A DNA stretch of 64,000 nucleotides, taken from the NCBI GenBank assembly GCA_028023455.1, contig JAQFVV010012420.1:3164001-3228000 (forward strand), written 5' to 3'. Below are positions 13,008 to 25,183 of the stretch, one piece after another (positions within the stretch are counted from its first letter, which is position 1; each line of letters begins with the position of its first letter). A program made the position numbers and the translations under genes. The notes below the pieces were generated by a model. The model saw only the letters and a program-made list of their open reading frames with translations, was not told the origin of the DNA and made no database searches. The stretch is from Epiperipatus broadwayi. Taxonomy: Eukaryota > Onychophora > Udeonychophora > Euonychophora > Peripatidae.

Positions 13008-14463
13008 TTCGAAGATGTAATAGATATAGGAGGTACTTGTTCTTTATTACTATATAATTCTTGATAAAAATCTTCTATCAATTTCATGATGTCATCTCTC
13101 TTTTTAGTAATAATTCCATCTTTTTTTCTTATTGCAGATATAAATTTCCTACCAATACCAAAATGTTGTTTAACATTCTTGAGACTTTTATTTTCTTCTC
13201 CAGCTTTCCTTGCTATTTCACAGTTATACTTTCTTATATCATTTTCAACTCTTTTCCGTACCATTTTACAAAATTCGAGATATTCAATTCTTTTTAATAC
13301 ATCACTTTTTGTATATCTTCATATTCCTTCTTTTCTTCATAAATTCTCTAGTCTCAGTAGAAATTTTATTAGTCAATTGCTGCTTTTTTCTACCAGCTAT
13401 CTTTGTTGCAGTTTTTAAAAGTGTATCAGTTATTTTCATATTAATTTCATTCAAATCTGAATCATGTTCAAAATCTCCTAACACTTGAAACCTATTTGTA
13501 AGTTCTAATTTAAATTCATTAGAATGTTTCTGAAGATTAGAAATATCAACTGTAAATATTGTTTTTCTCAATAATTTTTGTCTCTCTAGTTTTACATTAA
13601 CACGTAACTTACACCTTACTAATCGATGATCACTTCCTGAGTTAAATTTATTAAGAACATTACAATCTTGAAATATGTATTTCCTGTTAGTCAAAATATA
13701 ATCCAATTCTGCTGTACTTTCATTTGGATGCTTCCATGTCCATTTCCTTTTAACATTTTTCTCAAAAAACGAATTCATAATATAAAGTTTTTCTTTTTCT
13801 GCAAACTCCACAAGTCTATGTCCTCTCTCATTTCTATTACCATAACCAAAATTACCTACAGCAATTTCATCTTTCATTTGTCTACCAATTCTAGCATTAA
13901 AGTCTCCCATAACAATTTTAAAATGTTGTTTACTCTGATCAAAAGCCTTTTGTACATCCATATAAAAATCTTCTACTACTTCATCACTATGAGAACTTGT
14001 TGGGGCATAAACCTGAATTATCTGCATTTGGTATCTGCTATTAAGTTGTATAACTAATCTTGCAACTCTGTCCGATACACCAACAATCTCCACAATATTG
14101 TTCTTCCACTTTTTATTTATAATGAATCCTACTCCACTTGTATTTCCAATATGTGTGCCTTTATAATAGAGTATGTCCACTTTTTAAATCAATTGTTTCT
14201 TCACCTTTTCTTCTAACTTCACAAAGTCCAATAATGTCCCATTTAATATAAGACAATTCTTCTTCTAATTCTTGCAATCTTCCTTCACTTGAAAGTGATC
14301 TGCAGTTGTAAGTACCTAAATAAAAAGTCATCATCAAATGGCAGCCTGGGTCCACAATCAGGGGATTCTTAGCACCCTCTGCCTTCGGCCACCAACTGCT
14401 GCCTTGGTTGGTGACTTTACAGCCTCCTGGGAATAAGGACCATGCTTTATTTTTGTCTGTCAT
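12992..14463 (-). pseudogene. RTE copy 1 AP endonuclease and linker region
   Basis: Three frame segments form one protein. 14,161-14,463: LGTYNCRSLSSEGRL, then WDIIGLCEVRRKGEE, holding the first metal-binding Asn and the catalytic Glu of the exonuclease-endonuclease-phosphatase fold. 13,302-14,180: GVGFIINKKW, IIQVYAPTSSHSD, VMGDFNARIG (catalytic Asp/Asn), TWKHPNESTAELDYILTNRK, and SDHRLVRCKL (catalytic Asp-His near the C-terminus). 12,992-13,264: linker leading to the reverse transcriptase, YQELYSNKE.. region. Frameshifts of one base are needed near 14,170, 13,300 and 13,000. Every catalytic motif remains. The enzyme nicks target DNA to prime copying. The Met at about 14,463 follows the UTR shared with copies 2 and 3 and is the plausible start. 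Confidence 0.9.
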
Positions 14464-14789
14464 AATTGTATATATATATTGGAAAAATATTTATCATTTT
14501 CACAAACATTCATTCTGCCTTATCAGGCAGTGAGACGAAAGACCATGGTGTTTCTTGATCTTAAACTCAGAGGTAAAAAGCCAATAAACTCACCACGCTG
14601 GCTAATGCGTGTTGGTGAGTAGCCCATCCATGTTCGTATACTATATGAATAATCACATACTAATAACAGCTGCAATGACAAGAACATATGGAGTGGACAT
14701 TAGGAATTTGCCCTGCTCGGTTCCTTTAAGACCTCCAAGAGGAATCAAAGAGTATCCTTTCAGTTAATAGCAAACTCCTTTCTGCAGCC

Positions 14790-14802
14790 ATTTCTATTTA
14801 AT
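14790..14802. repeat. Target site duplication of RTE copy 1, 5' side
   Basis: ATTTCTATTTAAT, identical to 11,481-11,493. It marks the 5' end of the element at 14,789. Confidence 0.9.
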
Positions 14803-15479
14803 ACACCATTATTATAACTATTATTCTGAATAAAGCACAAAAATTATATTTTGACAAATTTAATCTATGCACTGTCATGTAGAGATGAGCAATAATTGGA
14901 TGTTGCATGATGGTGAAGCCCTCATTTGTGTGGCATTTGTTGGAAAATATTATGTCAAAACAGAGGCAGCATTTTCCAAAAACCTATATACAACTTTCCA
15001 CTAACTATAATATAATCTAGAATTTTTTTTTGTTTATAAAATTAAATCATTATGACTTCTTAAATATTAAAATGCTTTGCTGGTTTCCATTAATTTGGAT
15101 TGATTTTGTGTAAATCAACACATTTTCATGAGTTTATATTGTTTTTTATATATATAAAATTATATATCCAACATTATAGTTTTTAAATAAATTATATAAT
15201 AAATTTTAAAATGATGTTCACTTTGCATTACCTTTTTTTTTTTAAAAAAAAAAAAAAAAGCTTTTTTTGTAATAAAATTTCATTAGTATTTTGTTTGTTT
15301 TAAAAATATTAAACCACTAAACATCACATGATCACCATCTCTTATGCTAGCACTGTATGAAGAGTTTTGCCTGTTTTAAAAATGTTACAATCACTATAGT
15401 TTGTATAGCTTTTTAAAATAAAATTACACATTAAGCTTTATAATTTTATTTCCAATTTAGTTTATTTTAAAAATATTTT
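14803..15479. other. A+T-rich stretch with a T-run/A-run snapback
   Basis: No gene seen. At about 15,233-15,259 a run of T is followed directly by a run of A, a perfect potential hairpin; a similar one is at 22,391-22,416. Confidence 0.6.
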
Positions 15480-16511
15480 ATTGAGATAACAAAATTTGTA
15501 CAATTGAATATTATAATACACTTTGTTAATGTTGGCTCAATTCCATTGCTGGTATTGGCTTTTTCCATCAAGGCTGGCTTGATAATGTGGGTGTCCTAGG
15601 TCTGGTAAATGCATGGCAGAGCCATTAACCACACTAACAGGTTAATGTATGAGTAAGTAGCATTCCATTCTGTTGGTATTGTCCACCCCTTTGAGGCTGG
15701 CTCTATAATGCTAACATATCAGATCTGGTATCCATGTAATGTGGGATTGTTGCCTCTCTAGCAGAGTTCAGCATGTTGCATTATAGACTTCTTCATTTAC
15801 AATAAGCACTATAATATTGATATATCAGGTCCAATATTCATGTAATGTGAGTCTGTGGGCCATACTAGCAGGTTCCATGTATTTGTAAATAAGAATCTAG
15901 AGGATAATATCTTGTCCTTGTTCTGAAGAACTTTAAGCTTATCAAAAATATGACATTAGGGTCCAGTGCTGATTGCATAAACTTTGTCCTGCATCTTGAG
16001 TACCAAAGAGTGTATGTCAGGAAGGTAGATAACCTGATAACTGTAAAGTCTCCAAAGGAAAGACAACCCCTGATGTCTAGGATTTTATCAACTGCTATAA
16101 TGCAGTGTTGGGAGATGATGTGTCTAATACTGTTATAGCCTGGACATATATTTATCAGATAATTAAATGTCTCCTCTTCTCTAAAGCAGGCAAGACAGAT
16201 TAAGTCTATTTTATTTAGGAACCGCTTGAAGTGTAAGAATGTATTAGTTGGCATGGAGCCCAGATTAACCTTGATCAGATAATCCAATAGTTTGGGCTCC
16301 TGCAACAGAGATTTAAATATTGCAGTGATTCTATGATTGCTACACTCTAGGTGAGTCCACATAGCTGTATTTTCAGAATTCAGCAGGTGATGTACCTGCC
16401 AGATGCTAATTTTATTATTAAACCCTGTCGTTGAGTGTCTGATGTGTAGAAATTGTTGCTTAATAATGGTGTCAAGCCATGTGTCTTTACTGGGGGAAGG
16501 GGACTGTCAGT
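15480..16511 (-). pseudogene. LINE-C copy 2: C-terminal coding end and 3' UTR
   Basis: On the - strand an uninterrupted frame of about 215 codons runs from just after a stop near 16,511 to a stop at 15,865. It contains DTWLDTIIKQQFLHI, then LICLACFREEETFNYLINIC, a zf-RVT-like motif in which the usual His is Tyr, then LTYTLWYSRCR and a basic/aromatic tail ending IHGTC. It is homologous to 10,264-10,692. The 3' UTR (about 15,480-15,864) is comparatively G+C-rich and contains three imperfect tandem units. The upstream reverse transcriptase is absent. The open frame is better kept than its surroundings, suggesting moderate age. Confidence 0.7.
15590..15860 (-). repeat. Imperfect tandem repeat in LINE-C 3' UTR
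   Basis: Three related blocks, each with a CTGGTAT/TCCAATA-like core followed by CATGTAATGTG-like sequence, start near 15,590, 15,703 and 15,810 (spacing about 110 bp). Confidence 0.55.
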
Positions 16512-19500
16512 AGGTATTACAGTCTCTATGATAGCTGATAGACTTTTTTAATGAGGTTTACTACAAGTGAATGATCTTTTTGAAAATCAATTGTCTGTGT
16601 TTAACGAGTCTAAATAAATGAAAACATCCATACTAATCTTAGTAATCTTATTTCTTAAATTTTTTTTACTTTATACTGTACTTAAATTTTGTTTGATGTT
16701 TCTTTGTTAGTTACTATTAGATTGTAAAGAAAAAGGGTATCAATCTAGTCAACTATTTACTTTTTAATTTTCTCTTTGAGTCATTAAATACTCGGATGAC
16801 TGATGAAGAAATTATAGATTTTTTCACAAAAATGGCAGTTTATCCTAGCGATAATGACTAAATTTATAAATCCACTGTTTAATTTAAAACCTCTCAATAT
16901 AAGTATCTATTGACAGGTCTTTTGTTTTTGGTGAACTTTTGTTTCTTTTCAGCTTCTTATTGGATTTAGAGAAGATAGGGATGAAGGAATGTGAGAGAGA
17001 TGGAAAAGACAAAAAAATGTCTTTTATCAATTTAAAAAATGTAGATAAATTTCAAATAATCATTTTCTTATTTATAATTTTAAAAAATCAATTCGGAAAG
17101 TCTGTAGAAATTTATTACTTCTTTTCAAAAGTGAAGAAGAAGTAAATAACTACAATGTCAATCTTGGATTAATACCAGTGATACTACTATGACTAAATTT
17201 ATAAATTCACTGCTTAATCTAAAATCTTTTAGTATAGTTTTCATTAACAAGTTGTTGTTTTTTGGCAAACTTTTATTTTTTATAAATTCAATGTAAATTT
17301 TAAAGAAAAAGCCAAAGATAAAAAAAGAAAACAACATTTTCCCAACTCATTGCATGTTACAATAAATACTTTTTTTTAACTTGTTCGAAATTAGTTTCAA
17401 AATAAACTTTGTATTGATTTAAAATGTGTTTATTTGAAAAAATGCTCATTTAAATTGTTGTATTATTTTTAAATTTTAAAAAAATAAACATTCAAATCAC
17501 TAAAAAAGTTATTTTAAGCCTTTTTTTGGTTAATTTTTATTGCTTCAAAGCTATCCAGTTCATTTTTAGTGAGAGTGTTTGACTGAATTTGTATTGACTG
17601 TTGCTACCTCAATGTCCACAAAGCAATTCACCACCACCTTTCTCTCTTTTTGTCTTCACTTTTTAAACAGCCAATAAGAAAAAAAAAATTAATTTTTTTT
17701 TAAGACAAAATCATAAAAATTTCGAAAATAAATCTGTCATTTACAAATCAAAAGAGGTTGTTTGATTTAGGTAATAGTGTGGATGCATTTTACCCTACCC
17801 TCTCTCTCCTCACTTTTTAAAAAGTTAATAAGAAAAAAGCAATTTAAGAAATTTTAAAAACAAAAGAATAAAATTTTCCAAAACAAATCTGTCAGTTACA
17901 AACCAAAAAGAGTTGTTGGAAATGTTAAATCAATCTATTTTGTAAATTTATATTAGGTATATTATGATAAGAAATCCAACGAAACTTTGTAAACTTAGAT
18001 TTGACCTTTTTTAGAAATTGGAAAAAGCAAATAGAACTAAAAGTTTGTAAAAAAAAAAAAAGATTTGTGAATGAAAACTAATAATAAGAGATTTTAGATT
18101 ATACCTTTAATTTATAAATTAAGTCACAGTATTATTACCACGATAAATTGCAATTTTTCTAAAGAAATCTTCAAATGATTGATTAGTCATCCTAGTATTA
18201 TTTCATGAAGTCAATGTAATGTTTATTGAGTTAATAAAAGATAAAAATGGAAATGTAGATTGGTGCCATAAAAGGATTATGAGTGAAAAAATTTGTTAAG
18301 TCCTGCATAAGAATATTGTTTTCTTTATATATTCTAATTCATAAAAATACACACAGAGAAACATTTCATCTAAATTTATAATAATGATAGATATAAAAAA
18401 TGAAATGAATAGAATTAAATATATTCTCAACTGAAAAAAAAAATTACAAAGAAAAATCTCATTCATGTTAAATTAAATTAAATAAACTCAGTGTTATGCT
18501 GACTTCTTTTGCATTCAAACATAATTTGACTACTTCTGATGTCTAACAATATCTATGCATAGGCATAAAATATGTTTCAGAATCCTGAATCCAGAAAGTT
18601 CAACACTTTTTTTCAAATTTCTACATATTTATGTATCTATAAAAAATGCTCATGCATATTATAAAAAAATTTCAATTAGTAAATATCATATACATTTTGT
18701 GTTTCAGTATACTATTCAGAATATGAATATGTGGAATTGGAAATTATTCTTAGTCTAATAAGTATCAACTACCTATATATGTACATTAGATTTTCTGCCA
18801 AAGCAGATTGTTTACGTTGCAAGAGTCTCTTAGAGATAGGCGATATGATTAAACAATGAGAAAATATTTAACTGTTATAATGATATAATAAATATTCACA
18901 AATAAAAGAATTGAAGTGGTATTATACAGTTATATTCTATGAATCCGGTGAAGGATGAAATGTTGCGAGTGTTTCACTTTTGCTGTCCACTTTTTATTTT
19001 TTACAATACCGTATATAATGTAACCAGTTTTTAACTTAACATTAACTATTAAAGAATTTACTTTGCGTAACGATCTTTTTGCCAGGAAGGGAAAAAGAAA
19101 AGTCAATCGGATATTTATAACTTTTTATTTTGAATGTTTAAAATCTTTCGATATAAATTTCTCCTTTAAAAAACGACATTCTGTTTATATGTGAGTTAGA
19201 AGTGGAAGCAGATTATTCCACTAAATAATGTGTGCTATATATTTTTGTTAACTAAGTTATATACATGTTTTGAAACCAAAAACATTAATCCAAACATAAT
19301 GCTTTAAAATAGGGAAGTTAAATATGAATTAAACCACTGTTATTAATTACAGTCTGTGATAAACAAAATGATGCAGTAAAATGAGAGAGCAGTACGCAAT
19401 ATTAGCTGGCAGAAAAACTGTCGTGGGAGATTACATTCCTCAATTGATGTATGGAGTTTTTATTTTTATCTTATACTTCGTAACCTACAGTAAACAAACC

Positions 19501-21539
19501 TTAATTCTAATAACCTGATAAAAACTTCATCACAATTATATTTAGCTATATCATTTATCTTTTCTATCAATTAAAATCTTTTTAAAAAAATAATAACAAT
19601 TTTATCAAAATTAAGATAGAAAATGAATTACATTTAAAATTTTCACTTTTTAAAAACTAAATATTTTATTTTTTATTGATGCTTATAACTGAGTAATCAG
19701 TAGTGAAATTATTTGATGAAAAAAATTTTGCGTCTAGAATTAAAAAAAGAGACAAACATATAAATAATATCTGAGAGCTAAAAATAAAATTAAATGCCAC
19801 AATTGTCTGAAGAACTAAATAATTCATATAATCAACTTCTGATAAAGAAAACTATAAGTATCAAAGAACATCTCTCTATTATTGTGGAAAACCACAGAGG
19901 GAAAGCATCACAATGATGAAATGCAGAAATTCTTAAAAGATTTTATTTTATTTTCCCATATCATCAGTAAGCTATTAACATAATTGAATGAGATTCATGA
20001 GAAAATAAAAATTATATCAGATGTAATTTTGAAATTGTAATAATAGGCAGTGTTTCTATTATTAATAAATTAAGACTAGTAATAAATTATAGAATTAAGT
20101 TTATCAATGTCAATATAAATTTACATCTTTGTATGGAAATACTTGTATTTGCTCTACTATTTATTCCTTGTATTCATAGGCAATAAAGTTACTTTTGAAA
20201 ATACTTTATAAGTAGGTTATATATCTTAACAATTCTTAGAAGTATTAGGGTTACTGGCTGGGTTTCCCAAGTCTTCATAAGAGGATGAGATCAAGAGACA
20301 AAATAATTATGGAAGACACTTCTACCATTACTGGTTTTAGACTGAAGATGAATAGCAATGGTTGATATGCCATTACTGAAACTTGTAGTACAGGGACGGT
20401 TCTGGAGAAAAGTAAAATAGAATAAATTACCATTCTAGTGTAATGATCATAATGCTACAAAAAGAAGGCACTGGCATAATAACTTTTTATTTATGTAAAA
20501 TAATAATAATAATAATAAAAACTTTATCTTTGTATTAGCAGAAGTCTTTCAGTCTCAATTAAATAATTGGCTACAACTGTTGATACATTAAATAAACAGT
20601 CTAGCTATCAAAAGAACTGGTATTACTAATACTCAGTGATAAAATTATTCTATTTTTTACTAAATAAGAAATACGTATGGGCAGAATATCTTTAAGATTT
20701 ATTTTGATACAGAAAGAAAAAAAAAGATAACTATTCAAAAAACAACTCCAAAAATTGAAATATTAATCAACTAACATTCTTTCTATGTTAAACATTAGTT
20801 CATTAAATGAATAATAATACTAAAAAAGACAATATAAAAAAATTATCTAACCATAATTATGATAATAAAAATTAAATTTACTTGAAAGTATAAGATTAAA
20901 GTTCATATGAAAAGACTTAAAACCAATTCATTGCCTTTTTAATAGTTTGATAACAATCTTCAAATAACAAATGTTAGAAAAACAATATTGGAAATTTGAA
21001 GTGATACAAATTATAGTCAATATATATTTGAAAATTTATGAAAAAGAATAAAAGATGTGCAACAAGCTCTAAAAAATATTTCTAATTGCATGCTGGATAG
21101 TGTGGTCCTGTATTGGAACCAATCCTAATTTATTGAAAATAAACATTTTAAATAAAATTAATGTTTAGTTCTTTATTTTTATTTTTTCCTTCTGGTAAAT
21201 TATCTGACAACATCCTTAAACCACATCGAACTTATTCAAAAAGTACCTGAAAAAATTATACTAAAAGTAATTTGATCTAAATTTAAATATAATCAATATT
21301 ACTTAAGTGATATTCACTAATGGATATGGTATATCTCTATTGTATTTTACAATTATTTCTCCAACAATCTAATTTTCTAGACATTGCTTTGAATATCAAT
21401 TCTAGGCATGTGCTCTGAAGTTAATATGAAAATATTTATAACTGAGGAAATGAAGTAGTATGCTTTGAATTTTATGAATTCTTAGTTTCCTAATTTGCAA
21501 AATATAAAACATTAAGATAATCAGTATGTAGATTTTACT
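16512..21539. other. A+T-rich stretch without recognised genes
   Basis: About 5 kb with no coding or RNA pattern that I recognise. Features are poly-A/T runs and a short (AAT)n near 20,503-20,517. A pair of related blocks occurs near 16,855-16,935 and 17,190-17,280 (TAAATTTATAAATYCACTG then TTTGTTTTTGG-like), an old local duplication of about 330 bp. A further loose pair of AAAAGAGTTGTT/AAAAGAGGTTGTT blocks lies near 17,750 and 17,907. Confidence 0.55.
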
Positions 21540-22335
21540 GTTATTTACCTATTGTAATACTTTTTTCTCTCATAAATATTAAAAAATCAATTTTTTAAAG
21601 CTGAGTAAAAAAATTAGTTATTTGCAAACCTACAACAATTAAAAATAGTGGAATATAGACACTAATGTTATTTAGTTATTGCAGCTTTTATCTAACAGAA
21701 CATTGTTTATCACATCCAGAACTATTAATTCAAACTTTTTAAAAATTGAGATGAAAAATATCCCCACACAAAATAAACTTAATAATGAAACCTGATACAG
21801 ACAAAGTCATATAAGATTCAGATTTTTTATTGATATTGACATGATAATATTACATTCCTTTTAAAATTGTTGTGTAGATATCAAAGTCATTTACCTACTG
21901 CAACAATCTTCCCTCTCACAAATATTAAATATTTACATTTTTTAAAGCCAGGTAAAGTAACTTATCTACTTGTAAGCTTGCAATTAAAATACTGGAATAT
22001 AGATACCAATTTTATTTATCTACTTTTAGCTATTACCTAGCAGAACTCTGTTTTTCACATGGGCAATTTTACATAGAAGGTTCTAGAGACATTAATTCAA
22101 ATTTTAAAAAAGTTGAAGTAAAAAATATCATCACATAGGGTAAACATAATGAAGATACTAACTTTGTGTATTGTGGAATTTTTTTATGAATATGAGATTG
22201 GTAAAATTTTATTATTTCAAATTAAATTTAGAACATTTTTTCCTCTTGTAAATATTAAATGGTTAAATTTTTTAAAGAAACTTAGCTCTTTAAAAGCCTA
22301 TAACAATTAAAAATACTGCATGACAGCTTCTAATC
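21540..22335. repeat. Tandem repeat S2, about 340-bp unit, ~2.3 copies
   Basis: Blocks recur in order: CTCATAAATATT (about 21,569), CTCACAAATATT (about 21,915), CTTGTAAATATT (about 22,245), each followed by a TTTTTTAAAG run, a CTACAACAATTAAAA-like block, ATAGA..CCTA..AGAAC and ATTAATTCAAA. Periods are about 346 and 330 bp. No relation to satellite S1 was seen apart from similar unit length. Confidence 0.75.
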
Positions 22336-23290
22336 ATTACCTAAGATCGTAAGTCATTAAGTTTTATTTTCCCCAAGATCTGAATAACCGTTTTTTTTTT
22401 TAAAAAAAAAAAAAAATGGCCAAGTAAATCATCGCTAGTATTTCTGATTTTTTTAATTAAGTTAAATCTTTTCAAATTAGTTTGTGTGGGGGTTTTTTTT
22501 TTTGCTAAAAAATTTTGATGAAAGTTTTGTTTGTCTTATGAAAAATTGATTATTAATAAATGCCCCCCCCCCCCCAGATAAATAGAAAATGTAACAATGT
22601 TATTATTTATTATTCTCTTAAAAGAATAAAAAATACTCGTACAAAGAATGATTTGTCAGTGATCTCATACTTCTTACTGTTCCCTTTAAAGGGCCACTAA
22701 TGCCTTTTATATTATATTTGAACACAATACTAATTTTAAGAAAATAAACAGCTGCAATAAAATTCTATTGTGCATTCAAAATTGTTTTTTTTCACTTCTT
22801 AGAGTGGTGGGTCGTGTGAAAGTCTGTGCTCATATATCCTATATATATAGACACGGGTATATAATAAGCTTGTGTTTCAGTAATTTAATTCTTTCTATAT
22901 TAATAGTCTTTGTTTTGATAATTAATTGGCCGTATACTCTTAAAATACATTGTTCCAAGCAATAACCATTAGATATTTCAATAAAATATATATTTAATGT
23001 GAGTGAACACAAACTAGTATGGCAAAGCTACGAAAAATAAAGAAAATATTATATTCCTGATGTAAATTAACTCGTAAAGAAGTAGCATCTAAGCTAATTA
23101 ATATTATAATCTCATTTTTGCAATTATAGTCATATAGTTAGTTTGCTTTATCATTTTATACATAAAATAATAAAAATTAAATTATTTACTTCATTAAATT
23201 GTAAAATACTATATATATATGTGTGCTGTACGCACAGATAATGAAGCTAGTACAGATAATCGAAAGCAAATATAAAATACTACTTTAGCT
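22336..23290. other. A+T-rich stretch with homopolymer runs
   Basis: No gene seen. It holds a T-run followed by an A-run (22,391-22,416), a run of about 13 C (22,563-22,575) and a short (AT)n near 23,210. Confidence 0.6.
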
Positions 23291-23335
23291 GAGTGCTTTC
23301 GAGAGACTTCTTGCTCTGCTATTCATCATCTTGTT
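23291..23335 (-). ncRNA. Degenerate hammerhead-like motif at PLE 3' end
   Basis: On the - strand ATGATGA (23,323-23,329) resembles the hammerhead core CUGANGA with the first C changed; it is followed by AGAG...CTCT able to pair and then GAAAG (GAAA at 23,297-23,300). It lies ~50 bp downstream of the PLE coding end on the same strand, where PLE terminal repeats are expected to carry hammerhead motifs. Stem I was not found, so this is a remnant at best. Confidence 0.4.
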
Positions 23336-23379
23336 AAAAATTGCATTATTAGAAGAAAAAAGTATGCAAAAAATGCAAA

Positions 23380-24058
23380 TTAGTTATAACTGCCATTTTC
23401 AGAACAGGGCAAAGCAGGTTTCTCTTTGATTAATGGACTTAGGATCGCTTTCTTTGTGTAATGCTTCTCTGATCTTGCGTTTAGCATCATGTCTTTTTGA
23501 GCAAATGATGTTAGCAGATGTGGATTCGAATCTACACCCTGTTGTTTTTCATGCTCAACAAACATGGAATTGCCTTCCTGTTTGGTTTTAGTTTTATTGT
23601 ATAGGTATTTAAGCTGAGCCACTCTGTTGGTAATACTGGTCTCACCATAATATGCAGCCTGGCAGTTAGCTTGCGGCAGGTCATTTTATACATCACTTGA
23701 GAGGTGAGTTCAGGTGTGATTTTGTCTTTGGAATTATTGACCAGTCTGTTTGTATTGGAAGGTGATCGATATGTGATGGTAAGGCCCTAGCTAGTTTGTT
23801 ATTGAGACATTTGGCTAAGGGTTGAATGTATGGTATAAGAATTCTTGGTTTGTTGTCCTTGGTGTGGTTGTGGTTGATTTTGTGATAAAATTTATTTACT
23901 TTCCTGTTGATCAAAAATTGTGGGTAACCTATTTTAGTTAGATCAGCCATGTATTGGGTAAGATTGTGCCTTTTGTCTGCTTCATACTTACATAACTCAT
24001 GATTTCTAAACAGGAATGAGGATAAGACTGCTAGTTTATGGGAGTAGGTGCATATGAT
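23380..24058 (-). pseudogene. Penelope-like element: RT C-terminus and GIY-YIG endonuclease
   Basis: Read on the - strand. 24,040-23,693: YSHKLAVLSSFLFRNHELC, then MADLTKIGYPQFLINRKVNK and ILIPYIQPLAKCLNNKL, the region following the reverse transcriptase core in PLEs (THK..VL..L..RA, L..NGYP, IPYI.GLS). After a frameshift near 23,690 a VMYKM..CRK block leads to CQAAYYGETSITNRVAQL (about 23,670-23,615), the GIY-YIG nuclease signature with YGET and the catalytic Arg; then a second part of that domain with F.EHEKQ to a stop at 23,380. The GIY-YIG enzyme cuts target DNA for insertion. The reverse transcriptase core is missing; the copy is cut at about 24,058, where a hammerhead-like motif on the opposite strand begins. 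Confidence 0.8.
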
Positions 24059-24065
24059 GTAGGGT

Positions 24066-24131
24066 GTAGCCAGTTTATTTTAGTGATTAAAAAAAAACTG
24101 GCTCTGAAGAAGACTGCAGGTCAGTCGAAAT
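24066..24131 (+). ncRNA. Hammerhead ribozyme-like motif
   Basis: All elements of a hammerhead core except stem III are visible. Stem I: AGCCAGTTT (24,068-24,076) pairs perfectly over 9 bp with AAACTGGCT (24,095-24,103). Core CTGAAGA (24,104-24,110) fits CUGANGA. Stem II: GACTG (24,112-24,116) pairs with CAGTC (24,122-24,126), loop CAGGT. Then GAAA (24,127-24,130). The expected U at 16.1 before the cleavage nucleotide is G here (24,066), and stem III pairing is not evident, so activity is doubtful. Hammerheads of this kind are known in terminal repeats of Penelope-like elements, and a PLE lies next to it, but on the other strand. Confidence 0.7.
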
Positions 24132-24179
24132 GTAGGTGTATGTATATGTACAAATAAAGAGTTTTGCTAAAAAGTTTTG

Positions 24180-25180
24180 GATAAATTGTACTTTTAGGAA
24201 TTATTATTTAAAAAATCATAATATTCTCATTATTCATTACAATATGCTTGACTTATTGATGGAATCCACAGTTGATAGATAGTAGAATAATCTCAAGATA
24301 TAAAAAATAACTGTGACCACTTTTATTATTCCATAAGATGCAGTGCTGCCTAATGAAATTCTAAATTATTTTTAATATAAATAAAATAGCCACTTTGAAG
24401 GTTGATGTTAACTTTATCAACTATTTCTAATAAAAGCAGCCATTTCAGTCTGTACTATGTAACTTTTTTTCTCATCCTTTTTTAAAAAAAAATTAACTGT
24501 ATTTCATAACTTAAGCTATTTATATTTGCTGTCATTGTAATATTTATATGCCATAAATATTTTCTTTGTACTAATTTGACAATGGAATTACATATTCATG
24601 TAACCACACTTGCATATTTAGTAATGTTGCCTCCAATATTTTTGTAAGAGTGCAAATATATAAAGTATGATATATATTGGCACTGAGAAAACAAACATCT
24701 TTGTCAGACTGGGAGTGTTATGACTTTTCTACTTGATGGTACAATCAAGAATGATACATGATAGTACAGTTAGAATACATTATTAAATGAATTATCCAAT
24801 CACATGTGAAAAACTCTAGATAAAATAGTCAAAATTGATACATATTACAAAATATCATTAGATTATTATGATATAAATGTAAATTATTTAATATATTGGA
24901 TGTATTACTTTATACAACCTTCTCAATAATGTATAAAACATTGAACAATTCTTATTGTAAAAGTTATCATATTTAAAGATGATATTAACATTCATAGCAA
25001 ATATCATCTTGCAGAGAAAGAAAATATACTTGTCAAATATATTGTTGTAAGTTTTTCCGAAGATACAGTTTATTTAGAGAAATACAAATCATATGGTGTT
25101 GAATTTTTTAATCTAGAATTTAATAATTTTTATTCTTGAAAATTCTTAAATATATCATTTAAAGATTTATCATAATAAAT
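24180..25180. other. A+T-rich stretch without recognised genes
   Basis: No coding or RNA pattern was recognised. Confidence 0.55.
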
Positions 25181-25183
25181 GTT

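Larger units (their letters stand above)
11494..14789 (-). mobile_element. RTE-type non-LTR retrotransposon, copy 1 (nearly intact)
   Basis: About 3.3 kb between perfect 13-bp duplications, the usual size of a complete RTE element. On the - strand it runs: 5' UTR starting GGCTGCAGAAAGGAG, a single long reading frame with AP endonuclease then reverse transcriptase, a very short 3' UTR, and a (GAT)n tail. Few defects are seen: frameshifts near 14,170, 13,300 and 13,000, and one in-frame TAA at about 12,798-12,800. The coding region ends only a few bases before the tail, which is characteristic of RTE elements. Four older copies in this window (32.8, 45.0, 59.3 and 62.1 kb) support the boundaries. 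RTE elements copy by target-primed reverse transcription in the nucleus. Confidence 0.93.

Noticed and set aside
14700-14789. HDV-like ribozyme at the 5' end of RTE copy 1, as known for some R2 and RTE elements
   Set aside because: GGCTGCA could pair with TGCAGCT about 120 bases on, but the nested P1-P2-P3 double pseudoknot and catalytic C region could not be drawn.
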